Both the position numbers and the translations under genes were made by a program. The notes beneath the pieces were generated by a model that saw only the letters and a list, made by a program, of their open reading frames with translations, made no database searches and was not told where the DNA came from. Below are positions 1-9,123 of a DNA stretch of 64,000 nucleotides, one piece after another (positions within the stretch are counted from its first letter, which is position 1; each line of letters opens with the position of its first letter). The stretch lies in the NCBI GenBank assembly GCA_903842505.1, contig CAIMMI010000344.1, positions 1-64,000 on the forward strand. The letters run 5' to 3'. The DNA is from an uncultured Verrucomicrobiota bacterium. GTDB lineage: Bacteria; Verrucomicrobiota; Verrucomicrobiia; Limisphaerales; UBA9464.

Positions 1-640
1 AGGTGACGGCATAGAGGATGACGACGCCGGTTCCCCAGAGAGTGGTCGCGGTCTGCGGATAGGTCCGACGGTTGAGCAATCCTCCTCCCACGAGCAGACA
101 AGAACCCAACGCGAAGCCGGCCGTGGCCCGAAGCCAGGTTGGGAGCAGGTCATGGTCGAAGGAGTACTTCAGCCCGAGGGCAGCGGCAAAGAAGAGGGCC
201 AAGCCACCGAGCCAGGCGAAGAGCTTGGCGCCGACGAACTGTTCCAGGCGGAAGTTCCGGTCGATGGAGTCCCGGGAGGCTGGGTCAGGGACGGCGGGTT
301 CCGGGGCTGTATGCGACTGGGCGAAGGCTGGAGTCGCGGAGGCGGGCGCGGGCGGGCTTTGGGGAGGAAGCGGTGGCGGGAGGTGCGTGATCGCGGGTTC
401 GGGTGTTTGGGCCGGGGTCGGTGGAACTGCAAAAGGATGCGAGGGTTCTGGTGCCGCGCGCCGAACGGATTCGGGTTCAGATTCTGTCCGGGCGGTTTCC
501 AGATCCCGGATGCGCCGCGTGGCCTGCTCAAGGAGGGTGCGAAGGAATGACACCTCCTCCGAGAGGTGCGTCATCCGGGTCCAGAAGATGGCGGCGAAGA
601 TGAGCCAGACGAACGCCAGGAAGACGGTGAAAGCGAACAT
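1..640 (-). CDS. DUF2339-like multi-pass membrane protein (C-terminus truncated by window edge)
   Basis: Own reverse-strand translation from ATG at 640: MFAFTVFLAFVWLIFAAIFWTRMTHLSEEVSFLRTLLEQ...FRLEQFVGAKLFAWLGGLALFFAAALGLKYSFDHDLLPTWLRATAGFALGSCLLVGGGLLNRRTYPQTATTLWGTGVVILYAVT; open to the window edge; absent from the ORF track because it is partial. Confidence 0.75.
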   Translation of the reverse strand, partial: MFAFTVFLAFVWLIFAAIFWTRMTHLSEEVSFLRTLLEQATRRIRDLETARTESEPESVRRAAPEPSHPFAVPPTPAQTPEPAITHLPPPLPPQSPPAPASATPAFAQSHTAPEPAVPDPASRDSIDRNFRLEQFVGAKLFAWLGGLALFFAAALGLKYSFDHDLLPTWLRATAGFALGSCLLVGGGLLNRRTYPQTATTLWGTGVVILYAVT

Positions 641-809
641 GCGGGAAGGCTAGGGAGTTGGCTGAAGATGCGGGAATCGATTTTCGTGGGCTTCGACATC
701 GACTGCGGCCGTTGGGTTCAGGCTGGCGTTGGACGGGGATGGGGGTCGGGGAAGCAAAGCGGTAAAGGAACAAATCGGCACATCCAGGGTCTCGCCCTAC
801 GGGTGAAGG

Positions 810-992
810 GGCCCATTGCGACACTGCCCCCGAATCGGGTGGGGCGAGACGTCGAGCCGTTGCAGAGTTCGAAGTTTTCAGTTTCAAGTTTGAAGCGGGG
901 CTTGAAACTTGAAACTTGAAACTCGGGACTCCCTACCGGCTCGTGAGGACATTCGCCCCACCTCTCGCTGGGGCAGTGGCGAGATGCGCTAC
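810..992 (+). repeat. Composite inverted-repeat element, family R, copy R1 (full)
   Basis: Arm GGTGGGGCGAGACGTCGAGCC, internal 17-bp inverted repeat AGTTTCAAGTTTGAAGC / GCTTGAAACTTGAAACT (1 mismatch), opposite arm GGCTCGTGAGGACATTCGCCCCACC; outer flanks are also inverted homologues (CATTGCGACACTGCCCC vs GGGGCAGTGGCGAGATGCGC). Confidence 0.85.
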
Positions 993-1066
993 CGGTGAAG
1001 GAAGGGAACGGAGCGCGCTTGACCGGGTGTGTGTCAGCGGGCTTATCAGGCTTCGACAATACCCTG

Positions 1067-1969
1067 ATGAAGCAACTCGATCCAGGCAGTGAGGCCGCGC
1101 GTGATCTGGCGTCCGGCCGTTTCGTGATCCGAACGATGGACGTGTCGGACATGAGGCGGGTGCCGATTCCATGGATGCGGGACGCGGGATGGAACCCCGG
1201 CCTGCAGGACGCGGAGACGTTCCTGATGGCGGATGCGGAGGGCTTTCTGATCGGCGAACTGGAGGGGCGACCGATCGCCTGTGTCAGCGGCGTGCGCTAT
1301 GACGACACGTTTGGCTTCATGGGTTGTTACATCGTGGACCCGGAGTTTCGCGGACGTGGTTATGGGATGGCGGTGCACGAGGCGGCGCGACGCCACCTGC
1401 AGGGTTGCGTCCAGGGCGGGGACGGGGTTCTGGAGAACGTCTCGAAGTACGAGCGGATCGGACGGGTGTTTGCGTATCGGAACGCGCGATACGAGGGCGT
1501 GCGTCGGCCGGGTCTGGAACGGTCGAGTGGGGTTGTCGGGGTTGGAGAGGTTTCGTGGGACGCGATCCTTCGGCTGGATCGGGAGTGTTTTCCGGCGCCC
1601 CGGGAGCGGTTCCTCCGGGCGTGGGTTTCGCAGCCGGATGCGATGGCCTTGGCGATTCCGGATCCGGAGGATCAGGGGCGGGTATTGGGCTACGGGGTGA
1701 TCCGGGCGTGTTTCCGGGGATGGAAGATCGGACCTTTGTTTGCGCGGAACGCGACCGTGGCCGAGGCGCTGTTTCAATCCTTGCTGGCGGGCGTTCCAGA
1801 CGGGGAGCCGTATTGGTTGGATGTTGCGGAACCGAACGGAGACGGACTGGCTTTGGCAAGGCGGCATGACTTGAAGGAAGTGTTCGCCACGGCCCGGATG
1901 TATACGGGGCCGGCGCCGAGGCTCCGGCTGGATTGCGTGTATGGGGTGACGACGTTCGAGTTGGGGTGA
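1067..1969 (+). CDS. GNAT family N-acetyltransferase with a second C-terminal acetyltransferase-like domain
   Basis: ORF containing FGFMGCYIVDPEFRGRGYGMAVHEAARRHL (acetyl-CoA loop RGRGYG); start chosen at MKQLDPG downstream of repeat R1. Confidence 0.8.
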   Translation: MKQLDPGSEAARDLASGRFVIRTMDVSDMRRVPIPWMRDAGWNPGLQDAETFLMADAEGFLIGELEGRPIACVSGVRYDDTFGFMGCYIVDPEFRGRGYGMAVHEAARRHLQGCVQGGDGVLENVSKYERIGRVFAYRNARYEGVRRPGLERSSGVVGVGEVSWDAILRLDRECFPAPRERFLRAWVSQPDAMALAIPDPEDQGRVLGYGVIRACFRGWKIGPLFARNATVAEALFQSLLAGVPDGEPYWLDVAEPNGDGLALARRHDLKEVFATARMYTGPAPRLRLDCVYGVTTFELG

Positions 1970-1978
1970 CGGTACCGG

Positions 1979-2006
1979 GCGGCTCGACGGAGTCTCGCCC
2001 CACCTG
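1979..2006 (-). repeat. Family R solo arm (R2)
   Basis: GCGGCTCGACGGAGTCTCGCCCCACCTG, matches the arm of R6/R8/R10. Confidence 0.75.
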
Positions 2007-2062
2007 AGACGCAGGCTTGCGGCGTGAAGGCGAACGGGTGTCCCATCGTCCGCGAATTCCAC

Positions 2063-2746
2063 ATGAACACACGATGGCTGGTTTCGGGCGCGCTGGGCGC
2101 GTTCGCTTTGTTGCTGGTGGCGGCCGAACAGCCGCGCTGGGAAGTGCTTTTTGACGGCAAGTCCACGACGTCGTGGCGTGCGTACCGGGGGAAGGACTTT
2201 CCGAAGAAGGGCTGGGTGGTGGAGGATGGCACCTTGCACGTGCAGGCGAAGGCGGGGGGCGGGGACATCGTGACCCGCGAGAAGTACGAGAATTTTGAAC
2301 TGACGTTTGAGTGGAAGGTGGCGCCGGGCGCAAACAGCGGCGTGATGTACCGGGTCAGCGAGGAACCGGGCGCGCCCTACGAGACCGGGCCGGAGTATCA
2401 GGTGCTGGATGACTCGAAACATGGCGACGGCAAGAACCCGAAGACGAGTGCCTCGGCACTGTACGCGTTGATCGCGGCGAATTCCGCGAAGCAGCTGAAG
2501 CCGGTGGGGGAATGGAATCAGGCGAAGATCGTCCTGGTGGGCACGAAGCTGGAGCACTGGTTGAACGGTGCGAAGGTCGTCGAGTGCGATCTGGCCGGTC
2601 CGGAGGTGAAGGATCTGATCGCGAAGTCGAAGTTCAAGGAGTGGGCGGGCTTTGCGAAACAGCCGTCTGGACACATTTGCCTGCAGGAGCACGGGGATGA
2701 CGCTTGGTATCGGAACATCCGCATCCGTCGCTTGGCCAAGCCCTGA
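2063..2746 (+). CDS. DUF1080 (3-keto-disaccharide hydrolase-like) secreted protein
   Basis: Signal peptide MNTRWLVSGALGAFALLLVAAEQ; WEVLFDGKSTTSWRAYRGKDFPKKGWVVEDGTLH...GGDIVTREKYENFELTFEWKVAPGANSGVMYRV. Confidence 0.9.
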   Translation: MNTRWLVSGALGAFALLLVAAEQPRWEVLFDGKSTTSWRAYRGKDFPKKGWVVEDGTLHVQAKAGGGDIVTREKYENFELTFEWKVAPGANSGVMYRVSEEPGAPYETGPEYQVLDDSKHGDGKNPKTSASALYALIAANSAKQLKPVGEWNQAKIVLVGTKLEHWLNGAKVVECDLAGPEVKDLIAKSKFKEWAGFAKQPSGHICLQEHGDDAWYRNIRIRRLAKP

Positions 2747-2790
2747 GTTCCCTTGCTCCGCTTCCCTTCCCTTCAACCGTTCCAGAATCC

Positions 2791-3525
2791 ATGAGCTTCC
2801 GATTCCCCTCTTCCGTTGCCCGCGGTTTGGCGCTGACTGTTCTCGGTGGACAGCTGGCAGGCGGCTGTGTGCATGAGGCCGGTCGTGATGCCAAGCCCAA
2901 TACCCTCAGCACCGGGCAGGCCCGTGCGGGTTGGCGCCTCTTGTTCGACGGCAGTTCCACCGACGGATGGCGCGGGTTCGGGAAGCCGGGTTTTCCCGCC
3001 CAGGGATGGGAAGTTCAGGACGGCTGGCTGCATCATGCGCCCAAGGCGGGTGGCGGTGACATCATCACGCGCGATACGTTCGTGGACTTCGAACTGGAGT
3101 TTGAATGGCGGATCGCCAAGGGCGGAAACAGTGGCGTGAAGTACCTGATCGACGAGAAGCGCGGCGCGCCAGTCGGGCATGAGTACCAGGTGATCGACGA
3201 TGCGGCTCACCCGGACGCAGCGCACGGACCCAAGCGGCAGACGTCGGCGCTCTACGATGCCCTGCCCCCGGTGGGCGCGCCGGTGTTGCCGGTGGGCGAG
3301 ATCAACCGCTCGCGGATCCTTGTGAAGGGAAATGAGGTGGAGCACTGGTTGAACGGGCGCCGGGTCGTGAAATACACGCTCGGTTCTCCGGAACTGCTGG
3401 CCGCAAAGGAGGCGAGCAAGTTCAGGAAAGAAGAGAAGTGGGGCACCAAGTTCGCGACCCCCATCCTCCTGCAGGATCATCAGGACGAGGTCTGGTACCG
3501 GAACATCCGGATCCGTGCGTTGTAA
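2791..3525 (+). CDS. DUF1080 (3-keto-disaccharide hydrolase-like) protein
   Basis: WRLLFDGSSTDGWRGFGKPGFPAQGWEVQDGWLHHAPKAGGGDIITRDTFVDFELEFEWRIAKGGNSGVKY. Confidence 0.9.
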   Translation: MSFRFPSSVARGLALTVLGGQLAGGCVHEAGRDAKPNTLSTGQARAGWRLLFDGSSTDGWRGFGKPGFPAQGWEVQDGWLHHAPKAGGGDIITRDTFVDFELEFEWRIAKGGNSGVKYLIDEKRGAPVGHEYQVIDDAAHPDAAHGPKRQTSALYDALPPVGAPVLPVGEINRSRILVKGNEVEHWLNGRRVVKYTLGSPELLAAKEASKFRKEEKWGTKFATPILLQDHQDEVWYRNIRIRAL

Positions 3526-3528
3526 GGT

Positions 3529-3660
3529 GAGCGGGGGGCGCCTGGAGCGGTTGGGCGAGACGTCGAGCCGCTTCCAGAGATCGAAGTTTTCAGTTTCAAG
3601 TCGGCTGGAGATGAAGAGCGGCTCCTGAGGATACTCGCTCCACCCTTTGAGGACAGGATC
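3529..3660 (+). repeat. Family R, degraded full copy (R3)
   Basis: GGGCGAGACGTCGAGCCGCTTCCAGAGATCGAAGTTTTCAGTTTCAAG...CGGCTCCTGAGGATACTCGCTCCACC. Confidence 0.75.
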
Positions 3661-3735
3661 GGAGCGGCGATGTCTTCATCGCCTTGGGAAAGGGCTTGGG
3701 AGGGCAACGAGGACTTGCCGCCCGGTTTGAGCCGG
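3661..3735 (+). repeat. Twin-hairpin repeat, family F2, copy 1
   Basis: GGCGATGTCTTCATCGCCTTGGGAAAGGGCTTGGGAGGGCAACGAGGACTTGCCG; near-identical to 50757-50825. Confidence 0.75.
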
Positions 3736-3779
3736 AGCTCCGGCTTGACCCGTTTGGTGGGCAGACATTGAATCGCGGG

Positions 3780-5231
3780 ATGTCATCCCAGCGGAATCGG
3801 TTTTTGTTGGCCCTGTCCTGTGTCGTCGCGGTCGCTGTTGCTCAGGCGGCGCCGGCGTATGTGATTCCCAAGCCGGCGCCCGGGCCTCATACGCGGGCGT
3901 TGGAGACGGCGCTGGATCGATACGTGGCAACTCCGGATTCCACCTATACCTGGAAGACGGTGGCCGTGACGGACGTGCCAGGCGGCAAGGTCGCGTCCAT
4001 TGCGATGACCTCGCAGACCTGGCTGAAGCCTGAGGAGGTGAATCGGACCGCCTGGAAGCACTGGGTCACGATCGTGCGACCCGAGGGAGTTCAATCGGAT
4101 GTCGGGCTCCTGTTCATCACCGGCGGATCGAATCGGGACGAGCAACCGCCGAGGCCGTCGAAGGAGATTTTACAGATTGCGGCCGGGACGAAGTCGGTGG
4201 TGATCGAGTTGAAGATGGTTCCCAACCAGACGTTGATCTTCGACAACGACGGCCAGGAGAGGGTGGAGGACGACCTGATTGCCTATACCTGGGACAAATA
4301 CCTACGGACGGGTGATGAGCGGTGGCCGGCGCGATTGCCGATGACGAAGGCGGCGGTGCGGGCGATGGATACGGCGACGGCCTGGACGAAAAGCGCCGAG
4401 GGCGGAGGGAAGGCGGTGGAGCGGTTCGTGGTGGCGGGCGGATCGAAGCGGGGCTGGACGACCTGGACGACGGGTATCGTGGACAAGCGGGTGGCGGCGA
4501 TCTGCCCGATCGTGATCGACGTCCTCAACATGCAGCCGTCGATGCTGCACCACTATCAGGCCTATGGGTTCTTTGCCCCGGCGGTGGGCAACTATACAGA
4601 TCACGGGATCATGGACTGGCTGGGAACGCCGGAGATGCAGGCGTTGCAGAACATCGAGGATCCGTTCTTCTACCGGTCCCGGTTGGACATGCCGAAGCTC
4701 ATCATGAACGCCTGCGGCGACCAGTTCTTCCTGCCGGATTCGTCGCAGTTCTATTTCGACCAGCTCCCGGGGGAGAAGCACCTGCGGTACGTGCCGAACG
4801 CGGATCATTCGCTGCGCGGCAGCGATGCCTACGAGACGCTGGGGGCTTGGCAGTGGGCCACCGTCAACGGCAAGAAGGTGCCGGACTTTTCCTGGAAGCG
4901 TGGCAGCGATGGAAACGTGCGGGTGACGAGCGCCGTTCGTCCGAAGGCGGTGAAGCTCTGGCAGGCGAACAATCCCAAGACCCGCGACTTCCGGCTGGAG
5001 GTGGTGGGCCCGGCCTGGTGGCCGACGACGTTGGAGGCCGCTTCCGACGGCAGCTACACGGGCGGGATCCCCGCCCCAGGCCAGGGTTGGAGCGCGTTTA
5101 TGATCGAGTTGACCTATGACATCGGAGCCCCGGTCCCGATCAAGATGACGACGCCGGTCTGGGTGACGCCGGACAATTTGCCGCATGCGGCGCCGAAGCC
5201 CACGGTTCCGAAGGGATTCCTGCGGAAGTAG
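3780..5231 (+). CDS. PhoPQ-activated pathogenicity-related (PqaA) family protein
   Basis: SYTWK-like N-terminal region, MTSQTWLKPEEVNRTAWKHWVTIVRPEGVQSDVGLLFITGGSN, VAGGSKRGWTTW nucleophile-elbow-like motif, RYVPNADHSL. Confidence 0.85.
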   Translation: MSSQRNRFLLALSCVVAVAVAQAAPAYVIPKPAPGPHTRALETALDRYVATPDSTYTWKTVAVTDVPGGKVASIAMTSQTWLKPEEVNRTAWKHWVTIVRPEGVQSDVGLLFITGGSNRDEQPPRPSKEILQIAAGTKSVVIELKMVPNQTLIFDNDGQERVEDDLIAYTWDKYLRTGDERWPARLPMTKAAVRAMDTATAWTKSAEGGGKAVERFVVAGGSKRGWTTWTTGIVDKRVAAICPIVIDVLNMQPSMLHHYQAYGFFAPAVGNYTDHGIMDWLGTPEMQALQNIEDPFFYRSRLDMPKLIMNACGDQFFLPDSSQFYFDQLPGEKHLRYVPNADHSLRGSDAYETLGAWQWATVNGKKVPDFSWKRGSDGNVRVTSAVRPKAVKLWQANNPKTRDFRLEVVGPAWWPTTLEAASDGSYTGGIPAPGQGWSAFMIELTYDIGAPVPIKMTTPVWVTPDNLPHAAPKPTVPKGFLRK

Positions 5232-5279
5232 GAGAGGCACGTCCTCGGGCGGGCGATTGGGACCCGGTCCTTCACCGGG

Positions 5280-5978
5280 CTACGGCTTCGGGGGCACACG
5301 CCGTGTTTCGAAAAGGCAGGTCAACTGGCCTGCCGACGGCTTGGAAGAGAGGGATCGTTGCAGGACCGAGCGGATTTCGACCTCGGCTTCCTCGAGGAGT
5401 CCCGCCTGAAGCACGTCGCGGACGGCACTTTCCTGGAGCTCCGCCTGGACCTGGGTGCGGTCCTCGGGCCGGATCCGGTTCCACCAGCCTGACTCCTCGG
5501 ATGCCGGTTGGACGGCGTCGACCTGGACAGCGAGAACCTTCGGCGTCGGGAAGTGGGCCGTGGCGGCTCGGGAATTGGAATCAACGTCCACCTCCACGGG
5601 TGTCTGGAGGTCGAGGCCTGCGCGGATGGTGAAGGTGGCGGTCGCGCTGATGCGCTTCGTGCTGCCGAGCCGGGTCGACGTCCATTGGACAGTCCGGGTG
5701 ACGGTTCGCCGCAGGACGACCAGCTCGAGCGTGGGCACCGAACCCTCCACGTGGGTTCGGCCGTCGATATTGATCCGCGGAGCCAGACCGAAGGTTTCCT
5801 GCAGGGCGGAACGGATCTGACCCGCAAATTCGGCGGCAGCCTGACCTGTGCGGACGAGCCCACGTTGGGTGTCCTGCACCATTCGCCAGATGGCCCAGCC
5901 GATGGCAGCCATCGTGGCCAATCCGATGATGGCGACTCCGTACCAGAACCAAGGGGGCAGCGGCGACGAGGCAGGCAT
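5280..5978 (-). CDS. Membrane-anchored protein, possibly DUF4230-like
   Basis: N-terminal TM PPWFWYGVAIIGLATMAAIGWAIWRMV followed by a soluble domain (TLELVVLRRTVTRTVQWTSTRLGSTKRISATATFTIRAGLDL). Confidence 0.6.
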   Translation of the reverse strand: MPASSPLPPWFWYGVAIIGLATMAAIGWAIWRMVQDTQRGLVRTGQAAAEFAGQIRSALQETFGLAPRINIDGRTHVEGSVPTLELVVLRRTVTRTVQWTSTRLGSTKRISATATFTIRAGLDLQTPVEVDVDSNSRAATAHFPTPKVLAVQVDAVQPASEESGWWNRIRPEDRTQVQAELQESAVRDVLQAGLLEEAEVEIRSVLQRSLSSKPSAGQLTCLFETRRVPPKP

Positions 5979-6156
5979 GTCAGGGGCGGAATCGGATTTG
6001 TCGTTCGGTGGTATGGCCCTTTTGTGGTGGGAGTATTGGAGGAATCCGGTTGGCGATGGCGAGAGTATCCTCAGTTCCCTGGCCGTTCTGCAATCCAGCC
6101 AAAAGCAGGCTGGAACAGAATCGAGTTCGGCCCGTAGGCTGCTGTCTTCTACCTGA

Positions 6157-8052
6157 ATGAGTCGTCACGGAAGACAGGATGAAGTGTGGGATGACCGCCT
6201 GGAACGCGCCATTGAATGGCTGGTTCTGGGGGCGATTGCCTACGGAGCGCTGTTCTTCGGAGGCGTAAGGGCGACGGAATTGGCTGTGATGACCGGTTTG
6301 GTCGGGGCGGCCTCAGTCCTTTGGATCGTCCGGCTCTGGGTGGTTTCGAGCCATCGCCTGTTGCTGCATCCGGCGCTGCTGCCGTTGCTGGGGTTCATCG
6401 GGTTCGCCATGTGGCGGGCCGCGGGGGCGGACGTCGCCTATGCGGCCCGGCAGGATCTCTGGATGGTGGTTTTGTACGGGGTGACCTTTGTCATCGGGTT
6501 GCACAACCTGCACGGACAGGATGCCCTTCAGCGAGTGACCACATTCCTCGTGGGACTGGGAACGATGCTCTCGCTCTACGCGGTGGGGCAGTACCTGAGC
6601 CAGAGTGATGCGGTCCTCTGGCTCGTTCGGCCGGTGCAGTATTTCCGCCGCGCAGGTGCCACGTTCGTGAACCCGAATCACTTCGCCGCACTGATGGTTG
6701 TGCTCCTGCCACTGGCTTTGGCGCAGACGTTCCTGGGGCGGACGAAGGGTCCGATCCGGGTTTTTCACGGATACGCGGCAGCCATGATGGCTGCGGGACT
6801 TGCAGTGACGATGTCACGCGGTGGCTGGCTGGCTGGGGGGACGGTGTTGGTTACCTTCTTCGTCTGGCTCCTGATCCGCCGGCGTCAGATGCGGATTCCC
6901 GCCTTGGTGGGTCTGGCGACCGTTGTGGTTGGCGCGCTCCTCTTCCTCGGTATGAGCAGCAAGGCGCGGCAAAGGATCGAGGGGGTCAATGCCGAGGGGA
7001 CTGCGGACAGCGGGAACCGGGCTCCTCTGTGGAAGCCGGCCTGGGCGATGTGGAAGGACCATCCTTGGCTTGGCGTGGGTCCGGGCCATTATGACGTCCG
7101 GTTTCCCCAGTATCGCGACCACACGATCCAGACGAGTCCGGCCTACGCCCACAATGAGTACCTGAACACCCTCGCAGACTATGGGGTGATCGGGGCAGGG
7201 CTGGCGGGACTGGGCGTGCTCGCCTTGACGGGAGGGATCCTCCTTTCGAGGAAGTACGTCGAGCGCGGTATCGGCGATCTGGGCGACAAGGGAAGCAATC
7301 GGACCGCATTTTTCGTCGGTGGAAGCATCGGGATGGCTGGGATTGCCATCCACTGCGCCGGTGACTTCATCCTCCACATTCCAGCATTGGGACTCGTGGT
7401 GGTTACGCTGGCGTCGATGTTGGCATCGACGGTCCGGTTCGCGACGGAGCGGTGGTGGCATACGCCGCGTTGGTGGAGCCGGATTCCGGTGACCGCGGCT
7501 GCCGGTGCGTCGTTGGTGTTCCTGGGGCCGGTCGCCCTGCGTGGTTTTCGGGAGGGACTGCACCTGAACCAGGCCGCGTTGCAAGGGAGGATCTCGCCGA
7601 AGCTGCTGGAGGAACTGAAGGCAGCAGCTGCAGTGGTGGCCGACAATCCTCGGACAAACTTCGAGGTGGGTGAGAACCTGCGAAGGCTCAGTTTTGCGGG
7701 CGAGGCGGAATGGGAAGGTCAGGCACGGGAGGCGATCGCTTGGCTGGAGAAGGCGCAGGCGAACAATTCCCATGATCCCATGGTGCACGTCTCGCTCGGA
7801 CTTTGCTGGCATTGGCTGGCTGAGCCGGTCAAGGCACGCCGCGAGTTCGAGAAGGCGATGGATATCGGGCCGCGGAACGTGGCCGTGGCAAATCACTATG
7901 CCTGGAATCTCCTCCAGCAGGGTCGCGTGAGTGCTGCCCGGGCGATTTTCGAGGAGTCACTCACCTGGAATTCGTGGGACAACTGGTTCGCCCGTCGGCA
8001 CCTGGACGACATCCTCAAGGGGCGTTGGAAGGAAGATCCGAAGGCCCGGTAG
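6157..8052 (+). CDS. O-antigen ligase/Wzy_C-like polytopic membrane protein with C-terminal TPR-like region
   Basis: Multiple TM segments, PAWAMWKDHPWLGVGPGHYDVRFPQYRDHTIQTSPAYAHNEYLNTLADYGVIG signature. Confidence 0.85.
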   Translation: MSRHGRQDEVWDDRLERAIEWLVLGAIAYGALFFGGVRATELAVMTGLVGAASVLWIVRLWVVSSHRLLLHPALLPLLGFIGFAMWRAAGADVAYAARQDLWMVVLYGVTFVIGLHNLHGQDALQRVTTFLVGLGTMLSLYAVGQYLSQSDAVLWLVRPVQYFRRAGATFVNPNHFAALMVVLLPLALAQTFLGRTKGPIRVFHGYAAAMMAAGLAVTMSRGGWLAGGTVLVTFFVWLLIRRRQMRIPALVGLATVVVGALLFLGMSSKARQRIEGVNAEGTADSGNRAPLWKPAWAMWKDHPWLGVGPGHYDVRFPQYRDHTIQTSPAYAHNEYLNTLADYGVIGAGLAGLGVLALTGGILLSRKYVERGIGDLGDKGSNRTAFFVGGSIGMAGIAIHCAGDFILHIPALGLVVVTLASMLASTVRFATERWWHTPRWWSRIPVTAAAGASLVFLGPVALRGFREGLHLNQAALQGRISPKLLEELKAAAAVVADNPRTNFEVGENLRRLSFAGEAEWEGQAREAIAWLEKAQANNSHDPMVHVSLGLCWHWLAEPVKARREFEKAMDIGPRNVAVANHYAWNLLQQGRVSAARAIFEESLTWNSWDNWFARRHLDDILKGRWKEDPKAR

Positions 8053-8151
8053 GCATTGGGTGGATCTGGATGCCGCGCCGCTGGTACCGAGCGGGTGTGG
8101 AGGTCCTTGTCCCCGGTCTGGAGTCGGCTCGGAGTCAGGCCTGACCCAAGG

Positions 8152-8223
8152 CGGCTCGACGGAGTTTCGCCCCACCCATGGACTGGGCACCCGAGGCCGG
8201 TGGGGCGAGACTCCGTCGAGCCG
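8152..8223. repeat. Family R, two identical-type arms in inverted orientation (R4)
   Basis: CGGCTCGACGGAGTTTCGCCCCACC (8152-8176) / GGTGGGGCGAGACTCCGTCGAGCCG (8199-8223): 25-bp inverted repeat, 1 mismatch, 22-bp spacer. Confidence 0.9.
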
Positions 8224-8261
8224 GTTCGTCTTCCCACCGCAGCAGGGCATCATTGGACACG

Positions 8262-8288
8262 AAAAAGGGGCGACCGGAAGGTCGCCCC
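8262..8288 (-). terminator. Intrinsic terminator downstream of the DUF1080 gene
   Basis: Minus strand GGGGCGACC-TTCC-GGTCGCCCC then TTTTT. Confidence 0.85.
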
Positions 8289-8325
8289 GTGATGGAAGGT
8301 CAGTGCCGGTAGGCCGGAGTGACGA

Positions 8326-9066
8326 TCAGGGAAGCTTCTTGAGGTAGAGATCCTTGAACTGGACCTTCATGGGAGGTCCAACGTGGATCTGGAGCGCGAG
8401 AACGCCAGACTTGGCGGCCTTGGCCGGCTGCGCATCGACGACATCCGCCATGGCCTTGCCATTGATGAAGTGCATCAGGTGGTTGCCATCCGCGATGATG
8501 GTGTACTCGTTCCAGTCCTCTTCCTTGATGTACTTCTGGAGCTCAGGACCCTTGGCCATCTCGTCGACCAGATTGACCGTGGTCTTTCCGTTCTCCTCGG
8601 TGATGCGGGTCCGCTGACCTCGGAGGGCGAGGATGCCGCGACCGCGTTCCTCGTAAAGGATGCCGGAGTAGGTCTTGCCGGCTTCGAGGTCCGCCTGATA
8701 GCCGCCGACGATGGCCTTTTCGGCATCGACGACCTGACTGCGGTACTGGACGCCGGAGTTTCCGTTGAAGATGCGGTAATGGAACTTCAGCTCGAAGTTG
8801 TCGACCGTCCCGTTGGTCCAGACCAGGAACGTGTTGTTCTGGATCGGTTTGTCCTTGGTGGTGATGCCGGTGATGGCGCCGTCTTCGACAGTCCAGAGGC
8901 CGGCGACACCGGCCCAGCCAGAGAGGTCCTTGCCGTTGAACAGGGCCACGGCGCCGGCGCGCTCGTTGGCAACCGCGCGGGGTGTCAGGCGGCAGCCGGT
9001 CAGGGCAACGAGGCCGAGGGCTCCGACCAGGAGGCCCACACGGGTACAGGTACGCAGGAATTGCAT
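8326..9066 (-). CDS. DUF1080 (3-keto-disaccharide hydrolase-like) lipoprotein
   Basis: Lipobox region GLVALTGC; GAVALFNGKDLSGWAGVAGLWTVEDGAITGITTKDKPIQNNTFLVW. Confidence 0.9.
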   Translation of the reverse strand: MQFLRTCTRVGLLVGALGLVALTGCRLTPRAVANERAGAVALFNGKDLSGWAGVAGLWTVEDGAITGITTKDKPIQNNTFLVWTNGTVDNFELKFHYRIFNGNSGVQYRSQVVDAEKAIVGGYQADLEAGKTYSGILYEERGRGILALRGQRTRITEENGKTTVNLVDEMAKGPELQKYIKEEDWNEYTIIADGNHLMHFINGKAMADVVDAQPAKAAKSGVLALQIHVGPPMKVQFKDLYLKKLP

Positions 9067-9123
9067 TCGGGTTCTTTCTCTTTCGGAATCCCCCGCGAGG
9101 TCAAGCCGCGGGGACCCCTGGGA

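Noticed and set aside
72-653. 193-aa plus-strand ORF at the left edge
   Set aside because: Antisense to a better-supported minus-strand DUF2339-like membrane protein truncated by the window edge.
5261-5280. CCCGGT-CCTTC-ACCGGG hairpin between convergent genes
   Set aside because: Short stem with no T run on either side; insufficient to call a terminator.
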